The notes under the pieces: model-generated
What the model was told of the DNA's origin: nothing
The model's database searches: none
The model's input: only the letters and a program-made list of their open reading frames with translations
Shown: positions 25,141-34,052 of the stretch, piece by piece
Position numbering within the stretch: position 1 is the first letter of the stretch
Layout of the letters: every line of letters begins with the position of its first letter
Assembly (NCBI GenBank): GCA_017525245.1
Contig: JAFXTE010000015.1
Coordinates: 1-56,445, forward strand
Length of the DNA: 56,445 nucleotides
Direction: 5' to 3'
DNA from: Bacteroidales bacterium
GTDB lineage: Bacteria > Bacteroidota > Bacteroidia > Bacteroidales > WCHB1-69
Made by a program: the position numbers and the translations under genes

Positions 25141-28101
25141 ATGAAAAAATCTGCGTTTTTATATATAGCTATTATTGGATTGTGCTGTCTATCCTCATAC
25201 GCGCAGACAAGTGTAAACATGGGGAGTACTTCCAGCATAACCGGCTGCGACTTCAACATTTACGACGATGGTGGTCCTACAGGGGCATACGGACCGCTAA
25301 ACAATCACACCTTGACCATTCACCCGAATGCCGGTAGCGGACGCATTGCCATCGAAATCTCCAGCATAGACATCCACCACAATGACACGCTATACATCTA
25401 CGACGGAACCACGGCTACAGGCACCCCTTTAGCCGTAATCAACAACTCAAACTACACTTACATCAACTATAACAACATCTACATGGCTTCGGAGAGCAAT
25501 GCCTCGGGTGCTCTTACCCTGCGATTCAAGTCCTCTTATTTCATAACACTTTTCGGCAACAACCACGGGGCCGGTTTTGCGCTGCATGCCACATGTGTGG
25601 CTCCATGCCACCCTTTCAACATCACCCTGGACCAAGCCGGATGCTCACATGTTCCATCACTGCATCCTGACGACCCCTACCCCTATATTGACCTCTGTCC
25701 AAACGAGGAAGTGCATCTGTCCGTGAACGGGATCTATCAGCCTGGGGCGGGATATAGTCAAAGCGACGCCACCACGGTTTTCACATGGAATTTGGGTTCC
25801 GACACCACCCTCATCGGCGCCGGAATGCACGAGATCACCCACGTGTTTACAGCTGGTAAGGGATACGAGGTGGTCGTCACGGCAAAAGACACGCTGCAAT
25901 GCCCAGCCACGCAGCCCGTCACATTTCGCGTGCGCGTCTCCGCCAATCCGGTGAAACACCTCGCCACGCTCCCCGAACTGTGTACTGGACAGTCCATCTC
26001 TCCCACATACGGATATGAGGACACCAACCAAATCGTTCTGAAGACAGTCGGGCACTCGCAACAAGCCTCCCTTATCGTCAACGACACTGTCTTCCTGCCT
26101 GACGGCAATTTCTGTCCGCCTTACGGCATTTACTATCGTTCCAACGTCACCTTCTCGGAATTCTCCCCGGGTGCCACGATCAACAGCGCCAACGACATCC
26201 TCTACGTGCGCATCAAGATGGAACATTCCGCCATTGAGGACCTGAAAATAGACATTTACTGTCCTAACGGTAGTTCCAGCACCATCCTTCCCAACCCAAA
26301 CCATCAGACCCTTTGGGGTGGGAGCATGCAATATTTCCGGGTCAACATGGGAAGCGCCTGTCGGCCCGACGGCGGCGGCTGCTCTCCCTCACTAAATCCA
26401 ATGGGAGATCCCTGGAACTACATCTGGTCCAACAACAACACTCTTGGATTCCAATATGCCGCCGCTAACGGATGCTGCTTCGAGACCGAAAATTTCCATA
26501 GCCATTATAACCCCCATTGGGACGACTCCAACTTCATGTATTTCGGAAACAACACACACTCCTACAGCGTGGATTCTTCCAATGTGGCCGAAATGACACA
26601 AATCTATCATCCCTACCAGAATTTCAACACCTTGATTGGCTGTCCGTTGAATGGCAACTGGTATATTCAAGTGCAGGATATGATTCAAGAAGACAACGGT
26701 TATATTGTGGAATGGGAGCTGGCGCTTGACCCGAACCTGCTGCCGAGCACCTGGGAATACTCAATCAACATCGACTCCGTGTATTTCACTGGAGGTCAAG
26801 TTATTGATGGGACAACACTGGTTCCGCAGACCCCTGGGAACCAACCATTCACCATAAACCTCGTTGATGAATTCGGATGCCAGTACGACACCACCGTGCT
26901 TGTCGCCACACACGCGTGGCCAGAGGTATCGCTCGGTGACATCCGGCAGATCTGCGACGGTCACTCCGTGACTCTGACTCCTGATAATCCAAACAACGCC
27001 TACAACTATCTTTGGAACACCGGAGCCACCACGGCGGCCATATCGGTCTCCGAACCGGGAGTCTATTCGTTGGCCGCACGTGTCATAAAAAGCGGGGAAA
27101 TCCTCTGCCAGAGCAGCGACACTGTGGAGGTACAGGAAAGCGCAGCCATCACCACGAGCGTTAACGATGAGGTTTGTGCCGGCACGGACTACAACGGTTA
27201 CGACTTCCACATCGCCGCCGCCGACATGGGAGTGAACGACCTTTATTCCACTACCCGCACCCTCACAGCCCAAAACGGATGCGACAGCATGGTGACCCTG
27301 AGCCTGACCATTCTCCCATCGACAACCGAGCACACTGAAGTGGCCGCCTGCGAGCAATTTTTCTGGGAGGGGGAGACATACACCGAAAGTGGCGAGTACA
27401 CCCGCGCCTATACCAACTCACACGGCTGCGACAGCGTGCTCACGCTGCGACTCAACATCGGGCACCCTTCCGAGTACGAAATCTGGAAGACTTCCTGCGG
27501 GACTTATTATTGGAATAATTCAGCCCTTTCGGAATCAGGCGATTACACCAACACTTTCACCTCGACCAGCAATTGTGACAGCATCGTGACGCTACATCTG
27601 ACCATTGTGGACACCGTGTTGCGTTCCTACAACTCCAACCCTGATTTTTGCAACACGGAAGAGACCACCCTGTCTGTGGAGGGGGATTTTGACAGTTACA
27701 TCTGGAACACCGGCGAAGTCGGTCCTTCCATTAACGTGACGGCCAGCGGATTTTATTCGGTGACGGCCAGCAATGAAGTCTGCGAACGCACCGCCAAGTT
27801 CCAAATCCCCTACTGCCTGCCCCACCTGTACTTGCCCACTGCCATCACCCCGGGCAAGGCAGACGGGCTCAACGACTATCTTTCCCTTTCTGACTATGAC
27901 AAAAGCCAAATTTCCGAATTCAACATTGACATTTACAACCGATGGGGAGAGCTTGTTTTCACCTCCAATGACAAGAATTTCCGCTGGGACGGCTCCAGAA
28001 ACGGCAAATATTTTATCGACACTATTTACAATTACGTCCTCCGCTATACAGACCATCATGGTAAACCATATCGCATTTTAGGAAATATCACGGTGCTTTA
28101 G
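25141..28101 (+). CDS. Large secreted T9SS cargo with CUB and P-domain modules
   Basis: A 986-residue protein, signal peptide 1-21 (LCCLSSYAQ). Residues about 22-155 form a CUB-like domain (GCDFNIYDDGG, DTLYIYDGTT). Residues about 340-535 match a proprotein-convertase P-domain (ILYVRIKMEHSAIEDLKIDI; GCPLNGNWYIQVQD). Then come two WNTG modules (YLWNTGATTAAISVSEPGVY; YIWNTGEVGPSINVTASGFY) flanking three repeats ending GCDS-x-TL-x-L. Residues about 893-986 are a type-B T9SS C-terminal domain (LYLPTAITPG-ADGLNDYL, IYNRWGELVFTSND, WDGSRNGKY), the signal for export and surface release by the gliding/Por system. No catalytic domain is seen; a binding or adhesion role is inferred. Monocistronic. Confidence 0.9.
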   Translation: MKKSAFLYIAIIGLCCLSSYAQTSVNMGSTSSITGCDFNIYDDGGPTGAYGPLNNHTLTIHPNAGSGRIAIEISSIDIHHNDTLYIYDGTTATGTPLAVINNSNYTYINYNNIYMASESNASGALTLRFKSSYFITLFGNNHGAGFALHATCVAPCHPFNITLDQAGCSHVPSLHPDDPYPYIDLCPNEEVHLSVNGIYQPGAGYSQSDATTVFTWNLGSDTTLIGAGMHEITHVFTAGKGYEVVVTAKDTLQCPATQPVTFRVRVSANPVKHLATLPELCTGQSISPTYGYEDTNQIVLKTVGHSQQASLIVNDTVFLPDGNFCPPYGIYYRSNVTFSEFSPGATINSANDILYVRIKMEHSAIEDLKIDIYCPNGSSSTILPNPNHQTLWGGSMQYFRVNMGSACRPDGGGCSPSLNPMGDPWNYIWSNNNTLGFQYAAANGCCFETENFHSHYNPHWDDSNFMYFGNNTHSYSVDSSNVAEMTQIYHPYQNFNTLIGCPLNGNWYIQVQDMIQEDNGYIVEWELALDPNLLPSTWEYSINIDSVYFTGGQVIDGTTLVPQTPGNQPFTINLVDEFGCQYDTTVLVATHAWPEVSLGDIRQICDGHSVTLTPDNPNNAYNYLWNTGATTAAISVSEPGVYSLAARVIKSGEILCQSSDTVEVQESAAITTSVNDEVCAGTDYNGYDFHIAAADMGVNDLYSTTRTLTAQNGCDSMVTLSLTILPSTTEHTEVAACEQFFWEGETYTESGEYTRAYTNSHGCDSVLTLRLNIGHPSEYEIWKTSCGTYYWNNSALSESGDYTNTFTSTSNCDSIVTLHLTIVDTVLRSYNSNPDFCNTEETTLSVEGDFDSYIWNTGEVGPSINVTASGFYSVTASNEVCERTAKFQIPYCLPHLYLPTAITPGKADGLNDYLSLSDYDKSQISEFNIDIYNRWGELVFTSNDKNFRWDGSRNGKYFIDTIYNYVLRYTDHHGKPYRILGNITVL

Positions 28102-28102
28102 C

Positions 28103-28155
28103 TGTTGAAAAGGTCAAAAGCTAAAAGCCAAAAGCCAAAAGCTAATGGCTAAATA
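28103..28155. repeat. AAAAGCTAAAAGCC word repeat
   Basis: AGGTCAAAAGCTAAAAGCC, AAAAGCCAAAAGC, TAATGGCTAAAT between the T9SS cargo and the YqeY gene. Confidence 0.85.
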
Positions 28156-28175
28156 AAGCATATTCATAATTTGTT

Positions 28176-28183
28176 TATTTTTG
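28176..28183 (+). promoter_or_regulatory. Promoter -7 box for the yqeY-lpxB pair
   Basis: TATTTTTG, 35 bp before the ATG at 28219; supports that start over an ATG-less upstream extension. Confidence 0.55.
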
Positions 28184-28218
28184 CGCTCCTGTTCAAAACA
28201 TATAAAAAACAGAAGATT

Positions 28219-28671
28219 ATGGCATTAGAGCAAAAAATCAACGAAGACATCAAAGCCGCGATGTTGGCTCGTGAATCCCAGAAACTCAACGCTTTACGCG
28301 CTGTAAAATCGGCCATCTTGTTAGCCAAGACCCAAAAGGGCGGCGGCGGAGACCTTGACGAGGAGTCCGAAATCAAGATTCTGAAACAGTTGGTGAAACA
28401 ACGCCAGGAGTCGGCGGAGACCTACAAAGCGCAAAACCGCGAGGATTTGGCCGCCGAGGAGCAGTTCCAGCTTGACATCATCCAAACTTACCTGCCGCAA
28501 ATGCTTTCCCCTGAGGAGGTTGAAGCGACAATCAAAGGCATCATCGCCGACAACGGCTTCAGCGGCATGAAGGACATGGGCAAGGTGATGGGCATGGCCA
28601 CCAAGACGTTCGCCGGCAAGGCCGACAACAAACAGGTGTCCGACATCGTGAAACGGCTTTTGGCCCAATAA
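28219..28671 (+). CDS. yqeY: GatB/YqeY-domain protein
   Basis: A 150-residue all-helical protein of the YqeY family, related to the tRNA-binding tail of the GatB subunit of amidotransferase. Conserved blocks: KINEDIKAAMLARE near the start, LKQLVKQRQESAETY and the C-terminal GMKDMGKVMGMATKTFAGKAD. Its cellular role is not firmly established; an accessory part in tRNA-dependent amidation is suspected for the family. Start at 28219 (MALEQK) is set by the promoter box. It ends 8 bp before lpxB on the same strand, so the two are probably one transcript. Confidence 0.93.
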   Translation: MALEQKINEDIKAAMLARESQKLNALRAVKSAILLAKTQKGGGGDLDEESEIKILKQLVKQRQESAETYKAQNREDLAAEEQFQLDIIQTYLPQMLSPEEVEATIKGIIADNGFSGMKDMGKVMGMATKTFAGKADNKQVSDIVKRLLAQ

Positions 28672-28679
28672 CATAGCCG

Positions 28680-29840
28680 ATGAAGTATTACGTCGTGGCC
28701 GGGGAGGCGTCAGGCGACCTGCACGCCTCCAACCTCATCAAAGCCATCCGTGAGAAAGATTCCGCAGCACAGTTTCGCGGCTGCGGCGGGGACTTGATGC
28801 GCTCCGCCGGCGCCGAACTGCTCATCCACTACCGCGACATGGCCTACATGGGGTTCTGGGAGGTTTTTGTGCACCTGAAAGAGGTGTTAGGCAACATGAA
28901 ACGCTGCAAAGCCGACATCCTCGACTGGAAACCCGACGTGCTCGTGCTGGTCGATCTTCCCGGCTTCAACCTGCGCATCGCCGAATTCGCCAAACAGCAC
29001 CATATCAAGGTCGTTTACTACATCTCGCCCCAGATTTGGGCATGGAAGAAGGGCCGCATCAAGCAAATCAAGCGCGATGTCGATGAAATGATGGTCATTC
29101 TGCCCTTCGAGAAGGATTTCTACGCCAAACACGACATGGACGTGCATTACGTGGGACATCCGCTGTTAGATGCCGTCAGCCGCGACCTGCCCCAACGCGA
29201 GGATGTCCGCAACTTCAAGACAATTAACAAATTAGAAGACAAAGAGATCATCGCGTTGCTTCCCGGCAGCCGCAAGCAGGAAATCAACGCCATCCTCCCG
29301 CAGATGCTGCAGATGGTCGAGCGGTTCCCGCAATACCAATTCGTGGTCTCCACCGTCTCGTGGCTCCCGAAAGAGCTATACGACAAATATTTGCAAACAC
29401 CCGCAGAGACGCGCCATGGCACGTCTCTACAAAACGGCAATGTACGGACAGTCTGCGACCAGACCTATCCCCTACTCGTCAACGCCAAGGCCGCCATCGT
29501 GGCCTCCGGCACCGCCACCCTCGAAACCGCCATGATCGGCACCCCGCAGGTGGTCTGCTACGCCGGAAGCGAACTCTCCTACCTGATAGCCAAGCACTTG
29601 ATATCGGGCATCAACTACATCTCGCTGCCCAACCTCATCATGGACGCCCCCGTGGTGACCGAGCTCATCCAACACGACTACAACACCGAACGATTAGAAA
29701 AAGAATTGCGCCTCATCACGGAAGACGATCAGAACATCGCCGCGATGAAAGCGCAATATGAGGAATTATACACTCGCTTGGGCAACGGCTCCGCCTCACA
29801 GAAGGCCGCCGATGTAGTCATCCAAGCCGCCAAGAAGTAA
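28680..29840 (+). CDS. lpxB: Lipid-A-disaccharide synthase
   Basis: A 386-residue peripheral membrane glycosyltransferase (GT19) that joins UDP-diacylglucosamine to lipid X, making the tetraacyl disaccharide of lipid A. Family blocks are present: AGEASGDLHASNLI near the start, LIHYRDMAYMGFWEV, VLVLVDLPGFNLRIA, YYISPQIWAWKKGRI, LLPGSRKQEI and the late VASGTATLETAMIGTPQVV. Odd feature: codons about 242-251 (ETRHGTSLQ) are a copy of the 28-bp palindrome (29403-29430), inserted in frame in the loop between YDKYLQ and the next conserved strand. The gene otherwise looks intact. Its stop lies 2 bp from the stop of the converging response regulator. Confidence 0.96.
   Translation: MKYYVVAGEASGDLHASNLIKAIREKDSAAQFRGCGGDLMRSAGAELLIHYRDMAYMGFWEVFVHLKEVLGNMKRCKADILDWKPDVLVLVDLPGFNLRIAEFAKQHHIKVVYYISPQIWAWKKGRIKQIKRDVDEMMVILPFEKDFYAKHDMDVHYVGHPLLDAVSRDLPQREDVRNFKTINKLEDKEIIALLPGSRKQEINAILPQMLQMVERFPQYQFVVSTVSWLPKELYDKYLQTPAETRHGTSLQNGNVRTVCDQTYPLLVNAKAAIVASGTATLETAMIGTPQVVCYAGSELSYLIAKHLISGINYISLPNLIMDAPVVTELIQHDYNTERLEKELRLITEDDQNIAAMKAQYEELYTRLGNGSASQKAADVVIQAAKK
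29403..29430. repeat. 28-bp palindrome (centre CGCCATGGCA) inside lpxB
   Basis: GCAGAGACG-CGCCATGGCA-CGTCTCTAC, same centre as 19193-19220. With two flanking bases the insertion preserves the reading frame of lpxB. Confidence 0.88.
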
Positions 29841-29842
29841 TC

Positions 29843-30526
29843 CTACCAGACCAGCTTGAAACCCGTGCTGTGCACGTTGATAATCTGCACGTTGGGTTCG
29901 TTTTTCAGCAATTTGCGCAAACGGGTGATATACACATCCATATTCCGGCTGTTGTAGAAGCTGTCCTCCCCCCATATCTTCTTCAGCGCATAGCTTCTGA
30001 ACAGGACATCGTTACGTTTCTCGTAGAGCATATCCAGCAAAGCCGCCTCACGGGAGGTCATTTTGTGCTCTTCCCCGTTGGAAATCAGGACTTGACGCTT
30101 GCGATCAAACTGCAGATTCCCGATGCTGACGATATGGCTTTCGGGTTCTTCCTGCGCCCCCGTGCGACGCAACAGCGCCTGCATCCGCGCTAACAGGATC
30201 TCCATCGTGAACGGCTTCGTGATATAATCGTCACCGCCGATGGACAACCCCTTGATCATATCCTCCTGCATCGTCTTGGCAGTCAGAAAGATAATCGGGA
30301 TCCGCTTGTCCATCTTACGGATTTCCTGCGCCAACGTGAAACCATCCTTCAAAGGCATCATCACGTCTATAAGGCAAATGTCAAACTCATTGAGGCAGAA
30401 AAGCTCATACGCCGCCTCGCCATTGTTGGCATGTTTCACATCAAATCCCTTGCCGGTCAGCACCGTCGTCAGCACCTTCCCGAGATTCATATCATCTTCC
30501 GCTAATAATACCTTTTTCGGTTCCAT
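29843..30526 (-). CDS. OmpR-family response regulator
   Basis: A 227-residue two-component regulator. Receiver domain (1-120) has the acidic pair D11-D12, phospho-acceptor D54 in CLIDVMMP, T82 and K104. The C-terminal winged helix (about 135-227, RDREAALLDML-type region TSREAALLDML, YKKIWGEDSFYNSRNMDVYITRLRKLL in part) binds DNA as a dimer. Start at 30526 (MEPKKVLL); an upstream ATG at 30559 would run through the promoter box (30549-30556). It resembles RprY-type regulators of Bacteroides by layout, but no sensor kinase is adjacent, so its signal is unknown. Converges with lpxB. Confidence 0.93.
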   Translation of the reverse strand: MEPKKVLLAEDDMNLGKVLTTVLTGKGFDVKHANNGEAAYELFCLNEFDICLIDVMMPLKDGFTLAQEIRKMDKRIPIIFLTAKTMQEDMIKGLSIGGDDYITKPFTMEILLARMQALLRRTGAQEEPESHIVSIGNLQFDRKRQVLISNGEEHKMTSREAALLDMLYEKRNDVLFRSYALKKIWGEDSFYNSRNMDVYITRLRKLLKNEPNVQIINVHSTGFKLVW

Positions 30527-30548
30527 ATTGTTTTGATTTATGAAAGTG

Positions 30549-30556
30549 CAAAGATA
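30549..30556 (-). promoter_or_regulatory. Promoter -7 box of the response regulator
   Basis: Minus-strand TATCTTTG, 22 bp before the start chosen. Confidence 0.55.
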
Positions 30557-30628
30557 CAAAACTTTTTACAATTTGTGGTTTGCGCTCTTTAACTTTTACA
30601 AGGATTTTTTGAATTCTTTATATTACTA

Positions 30629-30671
30629 CCCCGCCCTACGGGCACCCCTTCTAAAATAGAAGGGGAATTGG
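30629..30671 (-). repeat. CCAATTCCCC...GGGG palindromic element, copy 2
   Basis: Minus strand: CCAATTCCCCTTCTATTTTAG then AAGGGGTGCCCGTAGGGCGGGG (two halves). Nested hairpins as at 9767-9807. Confidence 0.75.
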
Positions 30672-30712
30672 ACTTCGACCGCCACTACCCAACAAAACCG
30701 AGGGAATTCTTC

Positions 30713-30775
30713 ATTCTACACTCTTCATTCTACATTCTACATTATGCATTATGCATTATGAATTATGAATTAATA
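30713..30775. repeat. CATTCTACATT / GCATTATGCATTATG word repeat
   Basis: TCTACACTCTTCATTCTAC, ATTATGCATTATGCATTATG, AATTATGAATTA just after the VWA-type gene stop. Confidence 0.85.
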
Positions 30776-32863
30776 CCCGCCATGCCACTTCCTCAGAAAC
30801 CATTCAATCCCCAGCAGCAGCACGATGGCAGCGAAATACCACGGGGAGTTCAGCAGCATGGAGTATTTCTTCTGGTACGAGGCCACGGGCTTGATGTTGT
30901 CGTTGGCCTTGATTTCCTTGACCACCTTCTCCAACTCGTTGCGGGCGAAGCACTTGCCACCGCTCGTCTGGGCAATGCTCTTCAGCAGGTCGTGGTTGGC
31001 GACCAGATTGGCGGTTTCCACGAAAATCTCCTGCACGGAGAAAGTGCCGCTCTTCTCGTAACTCTTGTTTCCGAGCTGCGTCTTGGCCGTCCATGTGTAA
31101 GTTCCAACCGGTAACTCACCCATATTCAAGTAGTACGCGTTATTTTGTTTGGAAAACTGCGCGTCGTAAGTGGTATCGCCGCTGCCCTTGATGGAGAGTT
31201 TCACGTCAGGCGTGTTCACCAGCTCGTGGCTCTCGTTGTAGAGTTCGGCGGAGAATTCCACCGGGGCGTTCTCGGCGAAAACGGCGTTGTGGCGCACCCG
31301 GAACGGACTCTTGTCGTTCTTGGCCACCAAAAACAGCGCGGTCTTGTTCACAATCTCGTTGAAAGCATCGTGGTTCTGGGTGTTCACGTAGTCATAAACC
31401 TTCCACGACCAAAGTCCCGTACCCGAAATGACACCCGTCTTGGCTCCGTTCACATCGTTGAACATGATCAGCGGGTATTTGGTTTCCACGCCGCTAATCC
31501 TCTGTGTCATAAACAGATTTGCAGAGACAGCCGCCCTATACGTTCCAAACGGGGCTTGCAACGGCGGCAACGTAGGCAGCAACTGTTGGGCCTCTTCCGA
31601 GAAAGAGAACAGCATGAAATTGTTGTTGTATGACGCTGTGGCGTTGTTGACCATATTCTTGCCCTGGGAAATCTGCAGCCCTGTGTTCAAGCCATTGAAA
31701 GCGCTCAAATCTGTCTGTGTGCCAACAATATACAACGATGACACTCCGCTTTGACGAATTTGCGAAAGCAGCGAGGAAGCAGGATGTTTCTGTGAAGGCA
31801 ACTGATGCAGAATGACCAGCCCAAAATCGGATGGATTGTCCTTAAATTCCTCCACGGATTTCACGACAACCTCGTAGTTGTCAGAGAGTTCCAAGGCGGA
31901 ACGGATAGCGGCTACATCGGGGTGCGGTGCGTCATAAACTATCGCGATTTTGTCCTTGGATTCGATCACGCGGATGAAGAACTGCGCGTGGTTGTTCTTG
32001 TGTGTCACCTCCCCGTCTAACTCGTCCAAATCGACTTTGAACTTCTTGAGGCCAGGATTCTCCGCATCCACCAAGAAAGAGACCGTCTCAAAATACTGGT
32101 TCCCTGATATTTGCAGCGTCCTGCTGAAAACTTCGCCCTTGTCATCGGAAACGGTGATCTTCGCACTCTTGCCGGCCAGCTTGCCCGCCTGCACCTTCAC
32201 CTCCACGGGAGCGCGGTTGCCTTTCAGCACCTCCTTGTTGTGGACGATGTCGGCGATGAAGAGGTCCGTGGCCTGCTCGTCAGAACCGAGAGCAACGGTA
32301 TATACCGGAAAGCCAACCTTTTGGGCGGCGTAATACGGGTTCGAGCCAATGTTGTAGATGCCGTCGGTGAGCATCACCACCGCCCCGACATTACGGTTCG
32401 AATACAGCAGACTGATGTCATCGAATAAAGCGGAAAGGTTCGTCGATTTATCGGAGAAATCCACGTTAACATTCTCTTTGTCAACCAATTGGTTTTCATC
32501 GCCCACAAGATAGACATCCACATCGTACTGTTTGGCGAGTTCGTTGACAACATTCTGCAGCTGCTTCGGATATTCAGTCGTGTAGAAATCCGCGTCTTTC
32601 CCGGATTTGATGGATTCGCTGTTGTCTATCGAGAAGATAATCACGGGTTTGTCGGTCTGCTTGCGGATCATCTTGAGCATCGGGGCGAGCAGCAGGAATG
32701 CAAGCAGCGACATCGCGAGCCCGCGCAGCGAAGCCATGATGATGCGGTCGCGTTTCTCGAAAGCCACATTGTCGTTGCGGAAATAGAGATACAGCGCATA
32801 GCCGACACCGAGCAGGACGGCGAAAAGCGCCAACCAAAGCGGATACTGTGTAAGTAATGACAT
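30770..32863 (-). CDS. VWA-type membrane protein
   Basis: A 697-residue inner-membrane protein. Two N-terminal TM segments (about 8-27 and 45-65) precede a von Willebrand A-like region: MIDAS DNSES (80-84) and a later MLTDGIYNIGS, then an extracytoplasmic beta-rich region with an IVYDAPHPD class-I-glutamine-amidotransferase-like Rossmann segment (about 310-450), and a last TM (about 675-692, WYFAAIVLLLGIEWFL). This is the arrangement of BatA/YfaA-like VWA proteins of Bacteroidota, often of unknown role and sometimes linked to MoxR ATPases; none is beside it. It begins 9 bp after the trpS stop, so it is co-transcribed with trpS. Confidence 0.72.
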   Translation of the reverse strand: MSLLTQYPLWLALFAVLLGVGYALYLYFRNDNVAFEKRDRIIMASLRGLAMSLLAFLLLAPMLKMIRKQTDKPVIIFSIDNSESIKSGKDADFYTTEYPKQLQNVVNELAKQYDVDVYLVGDENQLVDKENVNVDFSDKSTNLSALFDDISLLYSNRNVGAVVMLTDGIYNIGSNPYYAAQKVGFPVYTVALGSDEQATDLFIADIVHNKEVLKGNRAPVEVKVQAGKLAGKSAKITVSDDKGEVFSRTLQISGNQYFETVSFLVDAENPGLKKFKVDLDELDGEVTHKNNHAQFFIRVIESKDKIAIVYDAPHPDVAAIRSALELSDNYEVVVKSVEEFKDNPSDFGLVILHQLPSQKHPASSLLSQIRQSGVSSLYIVGTQTDLSAFNGLNTGLQISQGKNMVNNATASYNNNFMLFSFSEEAQQLLPTLPPLQAPFGTYRAAVSANLFMTQRISGVETKYPLIMFNDVNGAKTGVISGTGLWSWKVYDYVNTQNHDAFNEIVNKTALFLVAKNDKSPFRVRHNAVFAENAPVEFSAELYNESHELVNTPDVKLSIKGSGDTTYDAQFSKQNNAYYLNMGELPVGTYTWTAKTQLGNKSYEKSGTFSVQEIFVETANLVANHDLLKSIAQTSGGKCFARNELEKVVKEIKANDNIKPVASYQKKYSMLLNSPWYFAAIVLLLGIEWFLRKWHGGY

Positions 32864-32872
32864 TTTAGTTGG

Positions 32873-33868
32873 TTAGAAAGATTTGATACCGATAATGTCA
32901 CGCACCTCGCGCACCGTCTTGGCGGCACTCTCGCGAGCACGCTTAGCCCCTTCGCGAGCCACCTTGCTGATATAGTCCTCTTGTTGTTTCAGCTCCTGAA
33001 TACGCTCATACACTGGCTGCACAAACGCAATCATATCGGCGGCGAGCTGTTTTTTCATGTCACCGTAGCGGATGGCGCAGTTCTGGTACTGATCCTCGAA
33101 ATACTGCAGCGTGTCGGGCGCGGAAACGGCCTTCATCAGCTGGAAGAGGTTCTCCACGGCCTGCGTCTTGGGCTGACCCGGTTCTGTGGGACCGCTGTCG
33201 GAGACGGCCTTCATCACCTTCTTGCGAATCACTTCCGGAGCATCAGAAAGGTAGATGCAGGAGTTCTCGTTATCGGACTTGGACATCTTGGTGGAGCCGT
33301 CCAGACCGGGAATCTTCACCAGCTCGCTGCCGAAGTTGTAAGCCACGGGCAGTTTGAAATACTCGTTCTTATAAATGCGGTTGAAGCGTTGCGCAAAGTC
33401 GCGGGTCATCTCCAGATGCTGTTCTTGGTCCTTGCCCACGGGCACCTTGTCGGCGCGGTGCAGCAGGATGTCGGCGGCCATGAGCACGGGGTACGTCAGC
33501 AGACCTGCGTTCACGTTGTCGGGCTGACGGCGCACCTTTTCCTTGAACGAGGCAACGCGCTGAAGTTCACCGATATAGACGTTCATAGAGAGCAGCAGGG
33601 AAAGCTCGCACACCTGCGGCACATCGCTCTGCACGTAGATGGTCGCCTTCTCGGGGTCAAGTCCCGCCGCAATATATTCAATAAGGATATTCCTCACGTT
33701 GGAATGAAGGTCCTTCGGGGTCGGGTGAGTTGTAAGTGAGTGATAATCAGCAATAAAGAAGAAACATTCGTTTTCTTCCTGCATTTTGATGAAATTCCGG
33801 AGGGCACCGAAATAGTTGCCTAAATGTAAAAAACCGGTCGGCCGGATGCCGCTAACTACTCTATCCAT
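32873..33868 (-). CDS. trpS: Tryptophanyl-tRNA synthetase
   Basis: A 331-residue class I aminoacyl-tRNA synthetase charging tRNA-Trp. HIGH-type HLGN (15-18 in GFLHLGNYFG), KMSKS exact (194-198), and typical ADIL, DQEQHLEMTRD and Trp-site residues. Full family length. Upstream lies the composite promoter-palindrome element with a TATATTTG box (33890-33897) 22 bp before the start. No T-box or trp leader is visible. Followed closely by the VWA-type membrane gene. Confidence 0.97.
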   Translation of the reverse strand: MDRVVSGIRPTGFLHLGNYFGALRNFIKMQEENECFFFIADYHSLTTHPTPKDLHSNVRNILIEYIAAGLDPEKATIYVQSDVPQVCELSLLLSMNVYIGELQRVASFKEKVRRQPDNVNAGLLTYPVLMAADILLHRADKVPVGKDQEQHLEMTRDFAQRFNRIYKNEYFKLPVAYNFGSELVKIPGLDGSTKMSKSDNENSCIYLSDAPEVIRKKVMKAVSDSGPTEPGQPKTQAVENLFQLMKAVSAPDTLQYFEDQYQNCAIRYGDMKKQLAADMIAFVQPVYERIQELKQQEDYISKVAREGAKRARESAAKTVREVRDIIGIKSF

Positions 33869-33888
33869 ATTCCTAAATATTTAAGGGC

Positions 33889-33974
33889 GCAAATATACAT
33901 AAATTACGAATATACGGAGACAGATAAAATTGACACTGTAGAGACGTTTCATGAAACGTCTCTACAGTGTCAAA
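33889..33974 (-). promoter_or_regulatory. Composite promoter-palindrome element, copy 2 (trpS)
   Basis: CAAATATA (minus TATATTTG, 33890-33897), ACATAAATTACGAATATAC, GAGACAGATAAAAT, then a perfect 44-bp palindrome at 33931-33974 that contains the 28-bp unit (33939-33966, centre TTTCATGAAA) extended by TTGACACT/AGTGTCAA. Confidence 0.82.
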
Positions 33975-34052
33975 GGAAAGATACAATTTTTAGGTTAACG
34001 GCAAGAAACCATGCGCCCTAAAACATACACCCAATGATAATACGAAATACTA

